A DNA stretch of 64,000 nt from RFSX01 sp964591455. GTDB lineage: Bacteria; Bacteroidota; Bacteroidia; Chitinophagales; Saprospiraceae. The notes under the pieces are model-generated. The model was not told where the DNA came from. It worked only from the letters and a program-made list of their open reading frames with translations, and did no database searches. A program made the position numbers and the translations under genes. The stretch covers positions 124,001 through 188,000 of the forward strand of contig CAZQDZ010000001.1 in the NCBI GenBank assembly GCA_964591455.1, read 5' to 3'. How positions within the stretch are numbered: the stretch's first letter is position 1; each line of letters starts with the position of its first letter. Below are positions 26,765 to 35,924 of this stretch, piece by piece.

Positions 26765-27460
26765 ATGGCCAAGATGTATATGAGAATGACGATGTTATGC
26801 TTACTGTGTTCGCTGGTATTCCTGGCTGGGTGCAAGAGCTCTAAATCAACTGTGAGCAAAAAGAGAACAATTAGTAAGCGGTCAGTAAATTCTGATGGAA
26901 TAGTAAGGTCTGAAGATATCCAAAGCCTCAAGAGCTTAATGGTCGGACATTTCGAGAATAAACCCATAAGCGGAGATAGTAGCTCTGTAGATGTGTCATT
27001 AAGAGTAGTTCCTATATGGGAAGGAAAGGAAGGACATTTTCTCTACGCAGAGCAGTTTCCTACAGCGCTGCCATCACAACCACAACTTCAGAAGATTTAT
27101 AAAATCGAAAGTGATAATAATGGCGGCTTTGTGAGTAATATTTATAAACTCAAAAACCCAGAACAGGCGATAGGGCAGTGGGAGTCACCAGCGTATTTTA
27201 ATAATTACTCTATAGACGACCTCATCATTAGTGAAGGTTGTACGTTATATATCATACGTCACGGCGACGGATCATTTTCTGGCTCTACCAGAATGGACGA
27301 GTGTAAGAGTAGTGTGGATAAGGCTGCTTATACGACGTCTACAATAAAGTTGAGAAATGGCAGCTTTATGAATTGGGAGAAAGGATTTGATGATAGTGGA
27401 AATCAAATATGGGGAAAAGAAATAGGAAGTTCTGTGTTTAAAAGAGTCAAGGCTAACTGA
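26765..27460 (+). CDS. CpcT/CpeT-like lipoprotein
   Basis: A 231-aa probable lipoprotein (hydrophobic segment then FLAGC). The body resembles the CpcT/CpeT phycobilin-lyase fold: LKSLMVGHFENK at the start, the FLYAEQFP region, KIYKIE, and the closing FMNWEKGFDDSGNQIWGKE. In cyanobacteria and their phages this fold attaches bilins to phycobiliproteins. No phycobiliprotein or bilin-synthesis gene is visible here, so a different ligand is likely. I chose ATG 26765; later ATGs at 26774 and 26780 are also possible. The 3' end overlaps metG by 8 bp. Confidence 0.68.
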   Translation: MAKMYMRMTMLCLLCSLVFLAGCKSSKSTVSKKRTISKRSVNSDGIVRSEDIQSLKSLMVGHFENKPISGDSSSVDVSLRVVPIWEGKEGHFLYAEQFPTALPSQPQLQKIYKIESDNNGGFVSNIYKLKNPEQAIGQWESPAYFNNYSIDDLIISEGCTLYIIRHGDGSFSGSTRMDECKSSVDKAAYTTSTIKLRNGSFMNWEKGFDDSGNQIWGKEIGSSVFKRVKAN

Positions 27461-29585
27461 TTCCAGCGCCATTCTCACTTTCAGTTCCTGGCTCTACAAA
27501 TTTTAGAGAGCCATCATCATTTTCAGCCATTAGAATCATCCCTTTGGATTCCACACCTCTAATTTTTCTAGGAGCAAGATTGGCCAGTAAAGTTACCTTT
27601 TGCCCGATGACCTGCTCAGGTGAGAAATGTTGAGCTATCCCAGATACGACTGTTCTATGCTCAAAACCAACATCCAAAGTAAGTTGCAGTAACTTATCAG
27701 CTTTTTTTACTTTCTCCGCTGCAGTTATGGTGGCTACTCTAAGGTCCATTTTCATAAAGTCATTATACTGGATGGTTTCTTTAACTGTTGGGGTTTCCTG
27801 CGCAGTAGTTTTAGGAACAGTTGCCATTAGTTTATTGATTTGCTCAGTGATAACATCATCATCTATTCTTGTAAATAGATGTTCTGGTTTATTTATCTTA
27901 TGACCACTAGGTAGTGGTAATTCTCCTTCTGCTAATGAATTGCAAAGGGCCAATAATTCACCTGATTCTTTAATAGCTTCTACATTGAGCAAACTAGTCA
28001 GTTTATCTGATGTAAAAGGCAGAAATGGTCTTATAACCACACTAATAACCTTGACATATTGGAGCATAAGATTAATGACCACTTTCACCTGATCTGGCTC
28101 AGTCTTTATTGTTTTCCAAGGTTCATTGAATTGTAGAATCTGATTGCCCTGAGAAGAAATTTCCATGAGTATTCTTAACCCTCCTCTGAAATCATATTTT
28201 CTAAGACATACACAAAGTGAATCCACATTGTCGAATAGTCTTAGAATTTCGGCATCATGGAAACTAATATCGTCTTCACTTTCAGCACCTATGATGTCTA
28301 TGTTTTCATCGAACGCAGGCACTTCTCCTTCATAATACTTATTAGTAAGGACAATTACCCTGTTGATGAAATTGGCAAGATTATTAACAAGCTCATTATT
28401 GTTGGCTTCCTGATAGGCCTTCCAAGTAAATTCACTATCTCTCTGTTCTGGCATATTCTTTATCATAGCATACCTAAGTTCATCTTGCTTACCAGGTAAG
28501 TCCTCAAGATACTCATGTACCCATATCGCCCAATTTCTAGAAGTAGAAATTTTATCTCCTTCCAAATTCATAAATTGGTTGGCTGGTACATTTATAGGTA
28601 AGACATAGTCACCGTGTGCCTTCAAGATAGCAGGGAAGATGACACAATGAAACACAATATTGTCTTTGCCGATAAAATGAACTAAGGCTGAGGATTCATC
28701 CTTCCAGTAAGGCTCCCAGTCTTTTTTGTTGTCTAAGCCCCATTGCTTGGTAGATGAAATATATCCGATAGGAGCATCTAACCACACATATAGCTTTTTA
28801 CCTTCTGAGCCTTCTATATGTTTAGGCACATCTACTCCCCATGTTAAATCCCTAGTCATTGACCTTGGCATAAGCCCATTGTCTAACCACGATTTGCACT
28901 GACCTATTACATGATTTTTCCAGTCCTCAGGATAATGAAGTTGGACACCATCTACTGTACCCGTATCTATCCACTCTTGAAGCCAATTTTCATATTTATC
29001 TAGCGGCAGATACCAGTGCTTCGTCTTCCGAAGTTCTGGTTTTCCATCACTTAGTGTGCTTTGTGGATTTATGAGCTCATTAGGGCTGAGTGTGGAACCA
29101 CAATTCTCACATTGGTCACCATAAGCAGCTTCATGATTACATTTGGGACAAGTACCTTTTATATACCTGTCTGCAAGAAACTGCTTGACTACAGGGTCGT
29201 AATATTGCTCTGACTCTTTCTCTATAAATTCACCTTTGTCAAACAATGTAGAGAAGAACTCCTGAGAAGTTTCATGATGGAGTTCCGCAGAGGTTCTGTG
29301 ATAGTGATCAAAGTTAATCCCCATCTGAGCAAAAGTATCCTTGAAAAGGCCGTGATACTTATCTACGATTTCTTGGGGAGACTTATTTTCTTTTAAGGAC
29401 TTTATAGTTATAGCCGCGCCATGTTCATCTGACCCACATATGTACAATACGTCTTTGCCATAGAGTCTTAAAAATCTTGTATAAATATCGCCTGAAAGGT
29501 AGGCACCGGCTAGGTGTCCAATATGTAGAGGACCGTTGGCATAAGGTAGTGCAGCAGTTACCAGATATCTCTTAATTTCTCTCAT
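27453..29585 (-). CDS. metG: Methionyl-tRNA synthetase
   Basis: A 710-aa class I aminoacyl-tRNA synthetase charging tRNA-Met. The HIGH motif is HIGH at 21-24, and the KMSKS loop appears as KISTSRN near 348, the usual Bacteroidota form. A knuckle with CPKC and CENC near 145-165 binds zinc. The C-terminal 110 residues (from about 600) are an EMAP-II/Trbp111-type tRNA-binding domain, giving the long dimeric form of the enzyme. Convergent with the CpcT-like gene, 8-bp overlap. Confidence 0.97.
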   Translation of the reverse strand: MREIKRYLVTAALPYANGPLHIGHLAGAYLSGDIYTRFLRLYGKDVLYICGSDEHGAAITIKSLKENKSPQEIVDKYHGLFKDTFAQMGINFDHYHRTSAELHHETSQEFFSTLFDKGEFIEKESEQYYDPVVKQFLADRYIKGTCPKCNHEAAYGDQCENCGSTLSPNELINPQSTLSDGKPELRKTKHWYLPLDKYENWLQEWIDTGTVDGVQLHYPEDWKNHVIGQCKSWLDNGLMPRSMTRDLTWGVDVPKHIEGSEGKKLYVWLDAPIGYISSTKQWGLDNKKDWEPYWKDESSALVHFIGKDNIVFHCVIFPAILKAHGDYVLPINVPANQFMNLEGDKISTSRNWAIWVHEYLEDLPGKQDELRYAMIKNMPEQRDSEFTWKAYQEANNNELVNNLANFINRVIVLTNKYYEGEVPAFDENIDIIGAESEDDISFHDAEILRLFDNVDSLCVCLRKYDFRGGLRILMEISSQGNQILQFNEPWKTIKTEPDQVKVVINLMLQYVKVISVVIRPFLPFTSDKLTSLLNVEAIKESGELLALCNSLAEGELPLPSGHKINKPEHLFTRIDDDVITEQINKLMATVPKTTAQETPTVKETIQYNDFMKMDLRVATITAAEKVKKADKLLQLTLDVGFEHRTVVSGIAQHFSPEQVIGQKVTLLANLAPRKIRGVESKGMILMAENDDGSLKFVEPGTESENGAGIS

Positions 29586-29600
29586 CTATTCATCCAAATC

Positions 29601-29608
29601 CAAATTTA
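29601..29608 (-). promoter_or_regulatory. Candidate -7 element TAAATTTG for metG
   Basis: On the minus strand this reads TAAATTTG, an exact TAnnTTTG match 16 bp before the metG start codon. No clear -33 TTTG is seen at the expected distance. Confidence 0.35.
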
Positions 29609-29749
29609 AAAAAAAAGCCTTTTTCGGGATGAAAAAATGGGATACACATCTATTGTGCTGGAACAGCGGGACAGCGGACAAAGATAGGTTTATAATACAA
29701 TTATCTGAATATATCATTCGATTTTATAGGTTTTGCATATACTTACAGA

Positions 29750-30274
29750 ATGACAAAATCTTCTTTTATAAAAATCCGTTTGGATGCAGGCCATAACAGA
29801 ACCCTGAGAGATGAAATTGTATCATATGTTGGATCTTCCAAAGTTAGAATGAAAGAACTAATGAGCTTCTTCTTTCATGAAGAATGGAGATATAATCAGA
29901 GGTCAGCCTGGGCGCTTGGAGAAATAGGATCTAAAAACCCTAAACTTATTTATCCCTATCTAGAAAAAATGTTGGCTAATCTAGACAATGCATCCCATAA
30001 CGCCGTTATCAGAAATACGGTAAAAGTCATATCTGAAATGGATATTCCAGAGGAGTTAGAAGGTGAAATATTTGACAGATGTATGAAGTATCTAGAAGAC
30101 ACGAAGACGGCTGTAGCAGTTAGATGTTATTCGGTAAATATATTAGAGATTATTGCCGCAAAGTATCCCGAATTACAAGAGGATTTAGTGGCTGTCGTAA
30201 GTGATCATCTTGCAAACGGAACTGCAGGACTGAAATATCGATGTAGAAGAGTCATCAAAAGATTTGGGTCATAA
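29750..30274 (+). CDS. Helical-repeat (HEAT-like) protein
   Basis: A 174-aa soluble protein made of helical pairs resembling HEAT repeats: RSAWALGEIGSKNPKLIYPYLEKML, AVIRNTVKVISEM and AVRCYSVNILEIIAAKYPEL follow one another with about 35-residue spacing. No catalytic motif or signal peptide. Such small solenoids usually bind proteins. The gene stands alone between metG (divergent) and the hemolysin III gene (convergent). Confidence 0.65.
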   Translation: MTKSSFIKIRLDAGHNRTLRDEIVSYVGSSKVRMKELMSFFFHEEWRYNQRSAWALGEIGSKNPKLIYPYLEKMLANLDNASHNAVIRNTVKVISEMDIPEELEGEIFDRCMKYLEDTKTAVAVRCYSVNILEIIAAKYPELQEDLVAVVSDHLANGTAGLKYRCRRVIKRFGS

Positions 30275-30286
30275 GAAATATCCTAG

Positions 30287-30925
30287 TCAAACTATAAGCG
30301 TATATATAGCTGCAAAATGAAACAAATTAGCTGCTAATACGAAAAGGTGCCATATCGCATGGTTGTATTTTATCCTTTTCAATCTATAAAAAATAACACC
30401 GACCAAATAGAGTAAGCCTCCTATGGTGACAAGTTTTAGAGTGTGGGAAGGTGTATTAAGTACAAAGTGGCTATACTCCAAAAATATTGTGCATCCCATT
30501 AATATGTAAAAGGAGAGAGAGAAGTTCTCATATTTTCCAGTACAGAATAATTTGTATATCGTCCCAAATAAAGCTAAGCCCCATATGTTTTTCAGTAAGG
30601 TGCCACCCGTTTCCTGATCGAATAGGAATAAAAGAAACGGTGTATAAGTTCCTGCGATGAGGAAATAAATGCTGATGTGGTCTATAGTCCGAAGCCTTGG
30701 TCTATAAGATTTATCCCAATAGTAGTGATATAGAGTAGATGTTATGTATACCAACATTGAGCTGAAACTCATCAGCAGTATTGACATCAACCTTTTATCA
30801 AAACCCGGCTGGATAGCTAGTAGCATAAATATCATAAAGGCAACAGTAATGGGTACACCAATACCATGTGTCAAGACATTCCAATATTCTTCATTGTTTT
30901 GCTGTCGTAACTGTCGCAGACTCAT
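30287..30925 (-). CDS. Hemolysin III / PAQR-family membrane protein
   Basis: A 212-aa seven-helix membrane protein of the hemolysin III (PAQR) family. Conserved residues are visible: NVLTHGIG at about 17-24, SSMLVYITSTLYHYYWDKS at 55-73, RTIDHISIYFLIAGTYTPF near 80-98 and HAIWHLFVLAANLFHF near 189-204, giving the Ser-His-Asp-His set thought to hold a metal. Function in bacteria is unclear; ceramidase-like or lipid-related hydrolysis is proposed for eukaryotic relatives. Last gene of the seven-gene minus-strand operon, beside two hydrolases. Confidence 0.88.
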   Translation of the reverse strand: MSLRQLRQQNNEEYWNVLTHGIGVPITVAFMIFMLLAIQPGFDKRLMSILLMSFSSMLVYITSTLYHYYWDKSYRPRLRTIDHISIYFLIAGTYTPFLLFLFDQETGGTLLKNIWGLALFGTIYKLFCTGKYENFSLSFYILMGCTIFLEYSHFVLNTPSHTLKLVTIGGLLYLVGVIFYRLKRIKYNHAIWHLFVLAANLFHFAAIYTLIV

Positions 30926-30942
30926 CGGGGTAGATTATTGGT

Positions 30943-31734
30943 TTAGTCAGAAAACTCTTTTTTTAACCAACGTAATAAGTCGCTAAAATTTTCTGACGTT
31001 ATAGTATGTTTTGAGTTATACCAAAAATCACTTACATGGAGACCGAGTCCCTTGAGCTCACTGACAGAAATTCTCATAGGTTCAGGAAGCAATACTTGAT
31101 CTAGGTTTCCATGAGAAATGAATATTTTAGATGTATTCAGCGCCTTTTGGTTTGCCATATTATTTCTGACCTCTGGATACAGATGTCCAGATAATGAAAC
31201 TATCCCTCTAATCTTATCAGGATATTTCAGTCCGGTAGCTAAAGATAAAATGGCGCCTTGGCTGAATCCACCAAGACAGATATTCTTAGGGTTGAGCTTA
31301 TATTTTTTTATGACTTCATCTATATGCCTAGCCACTAATTCTCTTGCAGTGATTACATCTTCGAAGTTATAAGTCCAGTCTGATTGACTACGTTGTAGCT
31401 GGAACCAACTGAAGCTATCTCCTCCTATATTAATAGGACCCCTAAGGCTGAGTACCAGCCATTCTGGACTAAAATGCTGTGCAAATGAGAATAGGTCTTT
31501 TTCATTGCTACCAAGCCCATGCAAAAGTATTATTGTCGGCGTATCGGTATTCAGACCATTTACAGGGAGTCTTTCTAATTGGATAAGATTAGAATTCCAT
31601 TTTGCATCTTGTAATAAAGGCACAGGCACCTTGTTTGAAACGACAGGGCCTTGTTTGCAGGATAGGGGCAGACATAGTCCAAGGCATAACAAGTATAAGT
31701 TCAGGGACTTGTAGAGTAGTTTTTTCACTTTCAT
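30943..31734 (-). CDS. Lipoprotein carboxylesterase/phospholipase, alpha/beta hydrolase
   Basis: A 263-aa lipoprotein (signal then LPLSC, Cys26) of the phospholipase/carboxylesterase alpha/beta-hydrolase family. Nucleophile Ser lies in GGFSQGA near 155-161, the oxyanion region is LLHGLGSNEKD near 70-80, an Asp follows in HGNLDQVL, and the His is in NSKHTI near 243. It should cleave esters at the cell envelope; substrate unknown. Preceded after 13 bp by another hydrolase gene and followed after 17 bp by the PAQR gene. Confidence 0.82.
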   Translation of the reverse strand: MKVKKLLYKSLNLYLLCLGLCLPLSCKQGPVVSNKVPVPLLQDAKWNSNLIQLERLPVNGLNTDTPTIILLHGLGSNEKDLFSFAQHFSPEWLVLSLRGPINIGGDSFSWFQLQRSQSDWTYNFEDVITARELVARHIDEVIKKYKLNPKNICLGGFSQGAILSLATGLKYPDKIRGIVSLSGHLYPEVRNNMANQKALNTSKIFISHGNLDQVLLPEPMRISVSELKGLGLHVSDFWYNSKHTITSENFSDLLRWLKKEFSD

Positions 31735-31747
31735 GGGTTTTGCTTTA

Positions 31748-32590
31748 TTAGGCAGTGATTCTTTTGTCCATCCATGATAGCATAGTTTCTCTTACAAAGA
31801 GGTGATCCAAGTCTCTTGTAATCTCATGTTTGTACTCCTTTAGTTCTACAAATTCTTTGTCTTCACTGGAACATAAATCATACAACATTTGGCTACCACC
31901 GATTTCAGCCAGTTTGTCATCAGTGCCATGCATGATAAGAATAGGAAGGGTAAGCTTGTGGAATTCCTTCTTGATTTGTTTCATTTGTTTGAGTAATTGA
32001 TAACCTGATCTTGCAAATATTTTTCCTCTATAGTTTAGTGAATCGTTCACGTATTTTTTTACTTCGTTTTCATCTCTAGATATGGCATTAGGATCAATTC
32101 CTACAGTTTTGAGTTTTGGAAGTAAGGTTCCTATGACTGTGGCAAGCTTCTGTAATATTGGTGCGGTGTTTCTGTCTGGTTGGAGAAAAGGTGCAGAAAG
32201 CACAATGCCTTTAAGTTGAGTAATTGAGGGATTTCTTTTAAGTAGATATGAAATCATGACCAAGCTTCCCATGCTGTGTGCCATGAGGATAAGGGGAATG
32301 TCGTCACTGACCTTTGATTTTATAAATAAATCAAGATCATCTATATAGCTGCTGAATTCCTGGATATAAGATTTTGGTTTGCCTTCAGATAATCCATGAT
32401 GCCGCTGATCATAGGCATGAAAATCATAGCCTGCCTCATTGAAGAACTGGGCTTCGCTTGTGTACCGGCCTGCGTGCTCGCAATATCCATGAACAAAAAG
32501 TATTTGTGCTTTAGGTTTATCTATTGTCCACTGATGCGTATGTAGCTTAAGACCATCCTGTGTAAGGAGTTTGTGGTTAGAGTAGCTCAT
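31748..32590 (-). CDS. Monoacylglycerol-lipase-like alpha/beta hydrolase
   Basis: A 280-aa cytoplasmic alpha/beta hydrolase of the serine aminopeptidase S33/monoglyceride-lipase group. FVHGYCEHAGRY forms the oxyanion region near 33-44, nucleophile Ser is in AHSMGS near 105-110, the acid in MHGTDDKLAE and the His near 255. The start is ATG 32590, sharing its A with the TGA of the upstream isomerase gene. The in-frame ATG at 32620 lies within that gene. Probable role: hydrolysis of monoacylglycerols or lysolipids. Confidence 0.85.
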   Translation of the reverse strand: MSYSNHKLLTQDGLKLHTHQWTIDKPKAQILFVHGYCEHAGRYTSEAQFFNEAGYDFHAYDQRHHGLSEGKPKSYIQEFSSYIDDLDLFIKSKVSDDIPLILMAHSMGSLVMISYLLKRNPSITQLKGIVLSAPFLQPDRNTAPILQKLATVIGTLLPKLKTVGIDPNAISRDENEVKKYVNDSLNYRGKIFARSGYQLLKQMKQIKKEFHKLTLPILIMHGTDDKLAEIGGSQMLYDLCSSEDKEFVELKEYKHEITRDLDHLFVRETMLSWMDKRITA

Positions 32591-33165
32591 CAGAATAACT
32601 TCTTTTCTACACCTCCACAAATTATATGACCAATAAGCATCATTGCCTCTTGTATTCGTGGCGTTTCATTGGAAGGAATTATTAAATGTATATCTGCTTT
32701 GGAATAGACGGTAGATTTTGTTTTGCCAGTAATAGCAATGACTGACAGGTTCATTTTTATAGCTGTAGAGAGAACGGATTTAATATTCTTTGATTGGCCA
32801 GAAGTCGACATAAGATATAGGATATCGTTAGGTTTTGCTTTGGCCTCTAGTAACCTTGAAAAGACTTTATCATATCCATAGTCATTTGATATAGCTGTGA
32901 TAGCAGCACCATTGGTGTGGAGAGCTTCAGCAGATAGTGCTGGACGATTCATTAGATATCTACCACTCAGTTCAGCTGATAGATGTGACGCATCAGCAGC
33001 ACTGCCACCATTACCACAAAAATGAATGGTGTGGTTCTTTTTTAATCTTTTTGAAATCAACTTTACTGCCTCCTGTATGTGCTTCTGAATCGATTTGTCA
33101 GACTGAATCTTTTGGATAAGAGAAAGATGGTCAGCAATCTTATCATTGATGTCGCTATAGTTCAT
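32590..33165 (-). CDS. gmhA: SIS-domain sugar isomerase, GmhA-like
   Basis: A 191-aa protein with a SIS domain close to phosphoheptose isomerase, which converts sedoheptulose 7-phosphate to heptose 7-phosphate for the LPS core. Motifs: FCGNGGSAADASHLSAELSG near 49-68, YLMSTSGQSKN near 118-128 and the C-terminal QEAMMLIGHIICGGVE. It lies between a GT4 glycosyltransferase (11-bp overlap) and a hydrolase (one shared base), supporting a glycan role. DiaA-like functions are possible, and no other heptose gene is in view. Confidence 0.82.
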   Translation of the reverse strand: MNYSDINDKIADHLSLIQKIQSDKSIQKHIQEAVKLISKRLKKNHTIHFCGNGGSAADASHLSAELSGRYLMNRPALSAEALHTNGAAITAISNDYGYDKVFSRLLEAKAKPNDILYLMSTSGQSKNIKSVLSTAIKMNLSVIAITGKTKSTVYSKADIHLIIPSNETPRIQEAMMLIGHIICGGVEKKLF

Positions 33166-34291
33166 GACTATTTGTCTTGTCTAATAAATGTGAGTAGAAT
33201 GTACTCCAAGATAAGTCATCCTTAATGGTATCAAAATCAGATTTTAATTCAATTTCATTATTAAGATAACTCTCAATGGCTGCACCTATAGCCTTCGAGT
33301 TTGGTTCTATGACGACGCCAAGTTGGTGCTTTTCTATAATCCCCGCAAGACTGCCCACGCGAGTTACGATGACATGCTTTTCAAAATGCAAGGCAATAGG
33401 AACTACACCACTCTGAGTAGCAGTTCGATAGGGTAGGACGATGGCAGAAGCACCACAGAATAATGCCGGAATTTCATCATTAGGTATATATTCATTTCTT
33501 ATAATCACTCTGTCCTCTAAGCCCAATTCTGATATTTGCTTTCTATACTTTACCTCATCCTGATAGAATTCGCCAGCGATGACTAGTTTATAATCATGAT
33601 GACTAGTAAGATACTGAAGACCCTCCAATAAAACATCTAAGCCTTTGTATGCCCTTACCAATCCAAAGAACACTAAGTATTTGGTAGATGGAGACCAACC
33701 CATTTTCTCCTTGGCTATTTCTTGAGAAAGCTTTTCGCCATAGTGGTCATAGATCGGGTGAAATAATTTTAGGACAGGTTTGTTTTGAATGGTCGCTTTA
33801 ATCTCATTCTCTACGGAATCTGATAGACACAAGAGTAAGTCAGTTCTGTTAGAGATGTATAAATTCAATTGCTTATCGCCTATTCGACTTTCGTGCGGCT
33901 TGAAGTTATGAACGATTGTAATGATTTTTACATTCGGTAATTCCTTTTTGATACCACGCAAGATTGTGCCGAAAGCAGGTGCCATAAATGGCATCCAGTA
34001 CTGGGTGATGACCAGCTCAGGAGTTTCCTTTACAATTTGCTTAGATACTTTTAGCCAGTTGAGTGGATTCATACTGAAGATACCTCTCTCTATAGTCAGA
34101 TTGGGTTTGGGATCTTCCGTAGTGATTTGTGTCTTGCCTGGGAACAACAAATTTGGATACTGTTGGGTGAATGTGAAAATTTTACATTCCCATCCATGGT
34201 TTTGAAATGTCGTAGCCAGATTCTCATTGAATGCAGCTATCCCTCCTCTGTAAGGATAGGCTGGTCCAATAAATACAATTTTCTTAGACAT
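33155..34291 (-). CDS. Glycosyltransferase family 4 (GT-B)
   Basis: A 378-aa cytoplasmic GT-B glycosyltransferase. The N-terminal Rossmann half starts FIGPAYPYRGGIAAFN, with the Gly-rich acceptor loop. The C-terminal half has KYLVFFGLVRAYKGLDVLLEG near 208-228 and the nucleotide-sugar site AIVLPYRTATQSGVVPIALH near 288-307, the GT4 E-x7-E region in a variant form. It likely adds a hexose to a lipid-linked or LPS-core acceptor. One base separates it from the upstream GT2 gene. Confidence 0.88.
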   Translation of the reverse strand: MSKKIVFIGPAYPYRGGIAAFNENLATTFQNHGWECKIFTFTQQYPNLLFPGKTQITTEDPKPNLTIERGIFSMNPLNWLKVSKQIVKETPELVITQYWMPFMAPAFGTILRGIKKELPNVKIITIVHNFKPHESRIGDKQLNLYISNRTDLLLCLSDSVENEIKATIQNKPVLKLFHPIYDHYGEKLSQEIAKEKMGWSPSTKYLVFFGLVRAYKGLDVLLEGLQYLTSHHDYKLVIAGEFYQDEVKYRKQISELGLEDRVIIRNEYIPNDEIPALFCGASAIVLPYRTATQSGVVPIALHFEKHVIVTRVGSLAGIIEKHQLGVVIEPNSKAIGAAIESYLNNEIELKSDFDTIKDDLSWSTFYSHLLDKTNSHEL

Positions 34292-34292
34292 T

Positions 34293-35222
34293 TTATATCT
34301 TTTGGGATATGGCGTACTTGTTTCTATTTGGGCTATTACGGGAAATCATCTCCGCTAAAAATCCTGCTATAAATAGCTGAATACCCACAATGACTAATAA
34401 CATACCCAAGAAGAACATTGGTCTGCTAGCAATACCTATAACTTTATATATCACTTTTTGGACAGTAAGTATGGTAAGTAAGGTTGTACCTAAGACGGTG
34501 AACAAAAGCCCAACACTTCCAAAAAAATGCATTGGCCGTTTTCCAAAACGACTCATAAATGAGATAGACATCAAATCTAGTAAGCCTCGGCTAAATCGAT
34601 TGATACCAAATTTAGTAACACCATATTTTCTTGCTTGGTGAGCCACTACTTTTTCTCCGATTTTATCGAAGCCTTCCGCCTTGGCAATGACTGGAATATA
34701 TCTGTGCATCTCTCCATAGACTTCTATATTTTTTACAACGTCATGATGGTAAGCTTTAAGCCCACAATTCATGTCATTTAATTTTATCCCAGACATCTTT
34801 CTTGTTGCCCAGTTATATAACTTGGTAGGAATCGTTTTTGTGATAGGGTCATGACGTTCTTTTTTCCATCCGGATACCAAGTCATACCCATCATTGACTA
34901 TCATGTCATACAGCGTTGGAATTTCTTCTGGACTATCTTGAAGGTCAGCATCCATTGTAATTATAACATTGCCTGTTGCTTCTCCGAAACCTACATTTAA
35001 GGCTGCTGATTTACCATAATTGCGTCTAAACTTGATGCCGATAATATTACTATAGGTAGATTTCAACTCTTTAAGCACAGACCATGAATTATCTGTACTT
35101 CCATCATCTACCATAATCATTTCATAAGTAAAAGTCTTACCTATAGAATTATCTATCCACTGTACCAAATCTGGGAGAGATTCTTCTTCGTTGTATAGTG
35201 GAATAACTATGGATATTTGCAT
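34293..35222 (-). CDS. DPM1-like glycosyltransferase family 2
   Basis: A 309-aa GT2 enzyme of the polyprenyl-phosphate mannosyl/glucosyl transferase type. VIPLYNEEESLPDLV begins the GT-A fold, VDDGSTDNS is near 38-46, and the metal site is DADLQD near 90-95. Two C-terminal membrane helices (about 235-260 and 268-295) fix it to the inner membrane. It should load a sugar on undecaprenyl phosphate for use outside. In my recollection it is commonly paired with a DUF4199 gene, as here (18 bp upstream). Confidence 0.9.
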   Translation of the reverse strand: MQISIVIPLYNEEESLPDLVQWIDNSIGKTFTYEMIMVDDGSTDNSWSVLKELKSTYSNIIGIKFRRNYGKSAALNVGFGEATGNVIITMDADLQDSPEEIPTLYDMIVNDGYDLVSGWKKERHDPITKTIPTKLYNWATRKMSGIKLNDMNCGLKAYHHDVVKNIEVYGEMHRYIPVIAKAEGFDKIGEKVVAHQARKYGVTKFGINRFSRGLLDLMSISFMSRFGKRPMHFFGSVGLLFTVLGTTLLTILTVQKVIYKVIGIASRPMFFLGMLLVIVGIQLFIAGFLAEMISRNSPNRNKYAISQKI

Positions 35223-35240
35223 CTAGTGTTGCTTCCTAAT

Positions 35241-35813
35241 TTACTTATTTACAATATAGCGCTTTTGTTTGTTGTCGGAGTCGTCTGATTTGTTAGTCCC
35301 CGATTTTTTGAGGATTAGTCCAAATAGTGCACTGAGAAGTGCTACTGGAGCAATCATCTTTATAAGAAAACCTTTAAGTGTATTTGAGAGACTGAATGGA
35401 TTAGAATTTTCAATTTTTTCAACTTCCCTATCTACCTGAGCATCTGCTACCTCTCCAAATAGACCTACCATAAACTCCCTCGTTAGCTCGGATGATTCCA
35501 CTGCCAAATCTCGGTAAATCTCTATCAACCCAGGATCTATAAAATTCATCAAAATATAATCGAAAGGGGTACAAATGGCCACGCCAATTGCGCCTGTAAC
35601 AAACATATTCTTAAATATTTGACCAAAGGTAATGTAACCCCCATTTGCAGTCCTTGCTTCTAATCCAGATTTTACTATGAGCAGGATGAAGATGATTAGT
35701 AATATAGATTTGGAACTAAAAAAGAGAGATTTATTTGCTAAATAAATAACGTATGTGGAAATTATCATCGCAACACCTAAAAAGAGACCATTAAAGTATG
35801 AAGATTTAAACAT
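35241..35813 (-). CDS. DUF4199 membrane protein
   Basis: A 190-aa inner-membrane protein of the Bacteroidota DUF4199 family, with about four hydrophobic segments (near 6-24, 30-48, 68-88 and 145-168) and a polar tail. It has the family's NGGYITFGQIFKNMFVTGAIG block. Function is unknown, but its genomic partner is typically a GT2 glycosyltransferase, suggesting a helper in lipid-linked sugar work. I chose ATG 35813 (MFKSSYF); the 35849 start adds 12 residues. First gene of the operon running down to 30287. Confidence 0.8.
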   Translation of the reverse strand: MFKSSYFNGLFLGVAMIISTYVIYLANKSLFFSSKSILLIIFILLIVKSGLEARTANGGYITFGQIFKNMFVTGAIGVAICTPFDYILMNFIDPGLIEIYRDLAVESSELTREFMVGLFGEVADAQVDREVEKIENSNPFSLSNTLKGFLIKMIAPVALLSALFGLILKKSGTNKSDDSDNKQKRYIVNK

Positions 35814-35924
35814 GCGGATACCAATCTGTTTAGATATAAGAATTTGCAATAATGTGTAAATATAACATTACTACTCAAAGAAAAGGAAGGTGTATCTTAG
35901 CATCAGAAAATTATAAAATACTGA

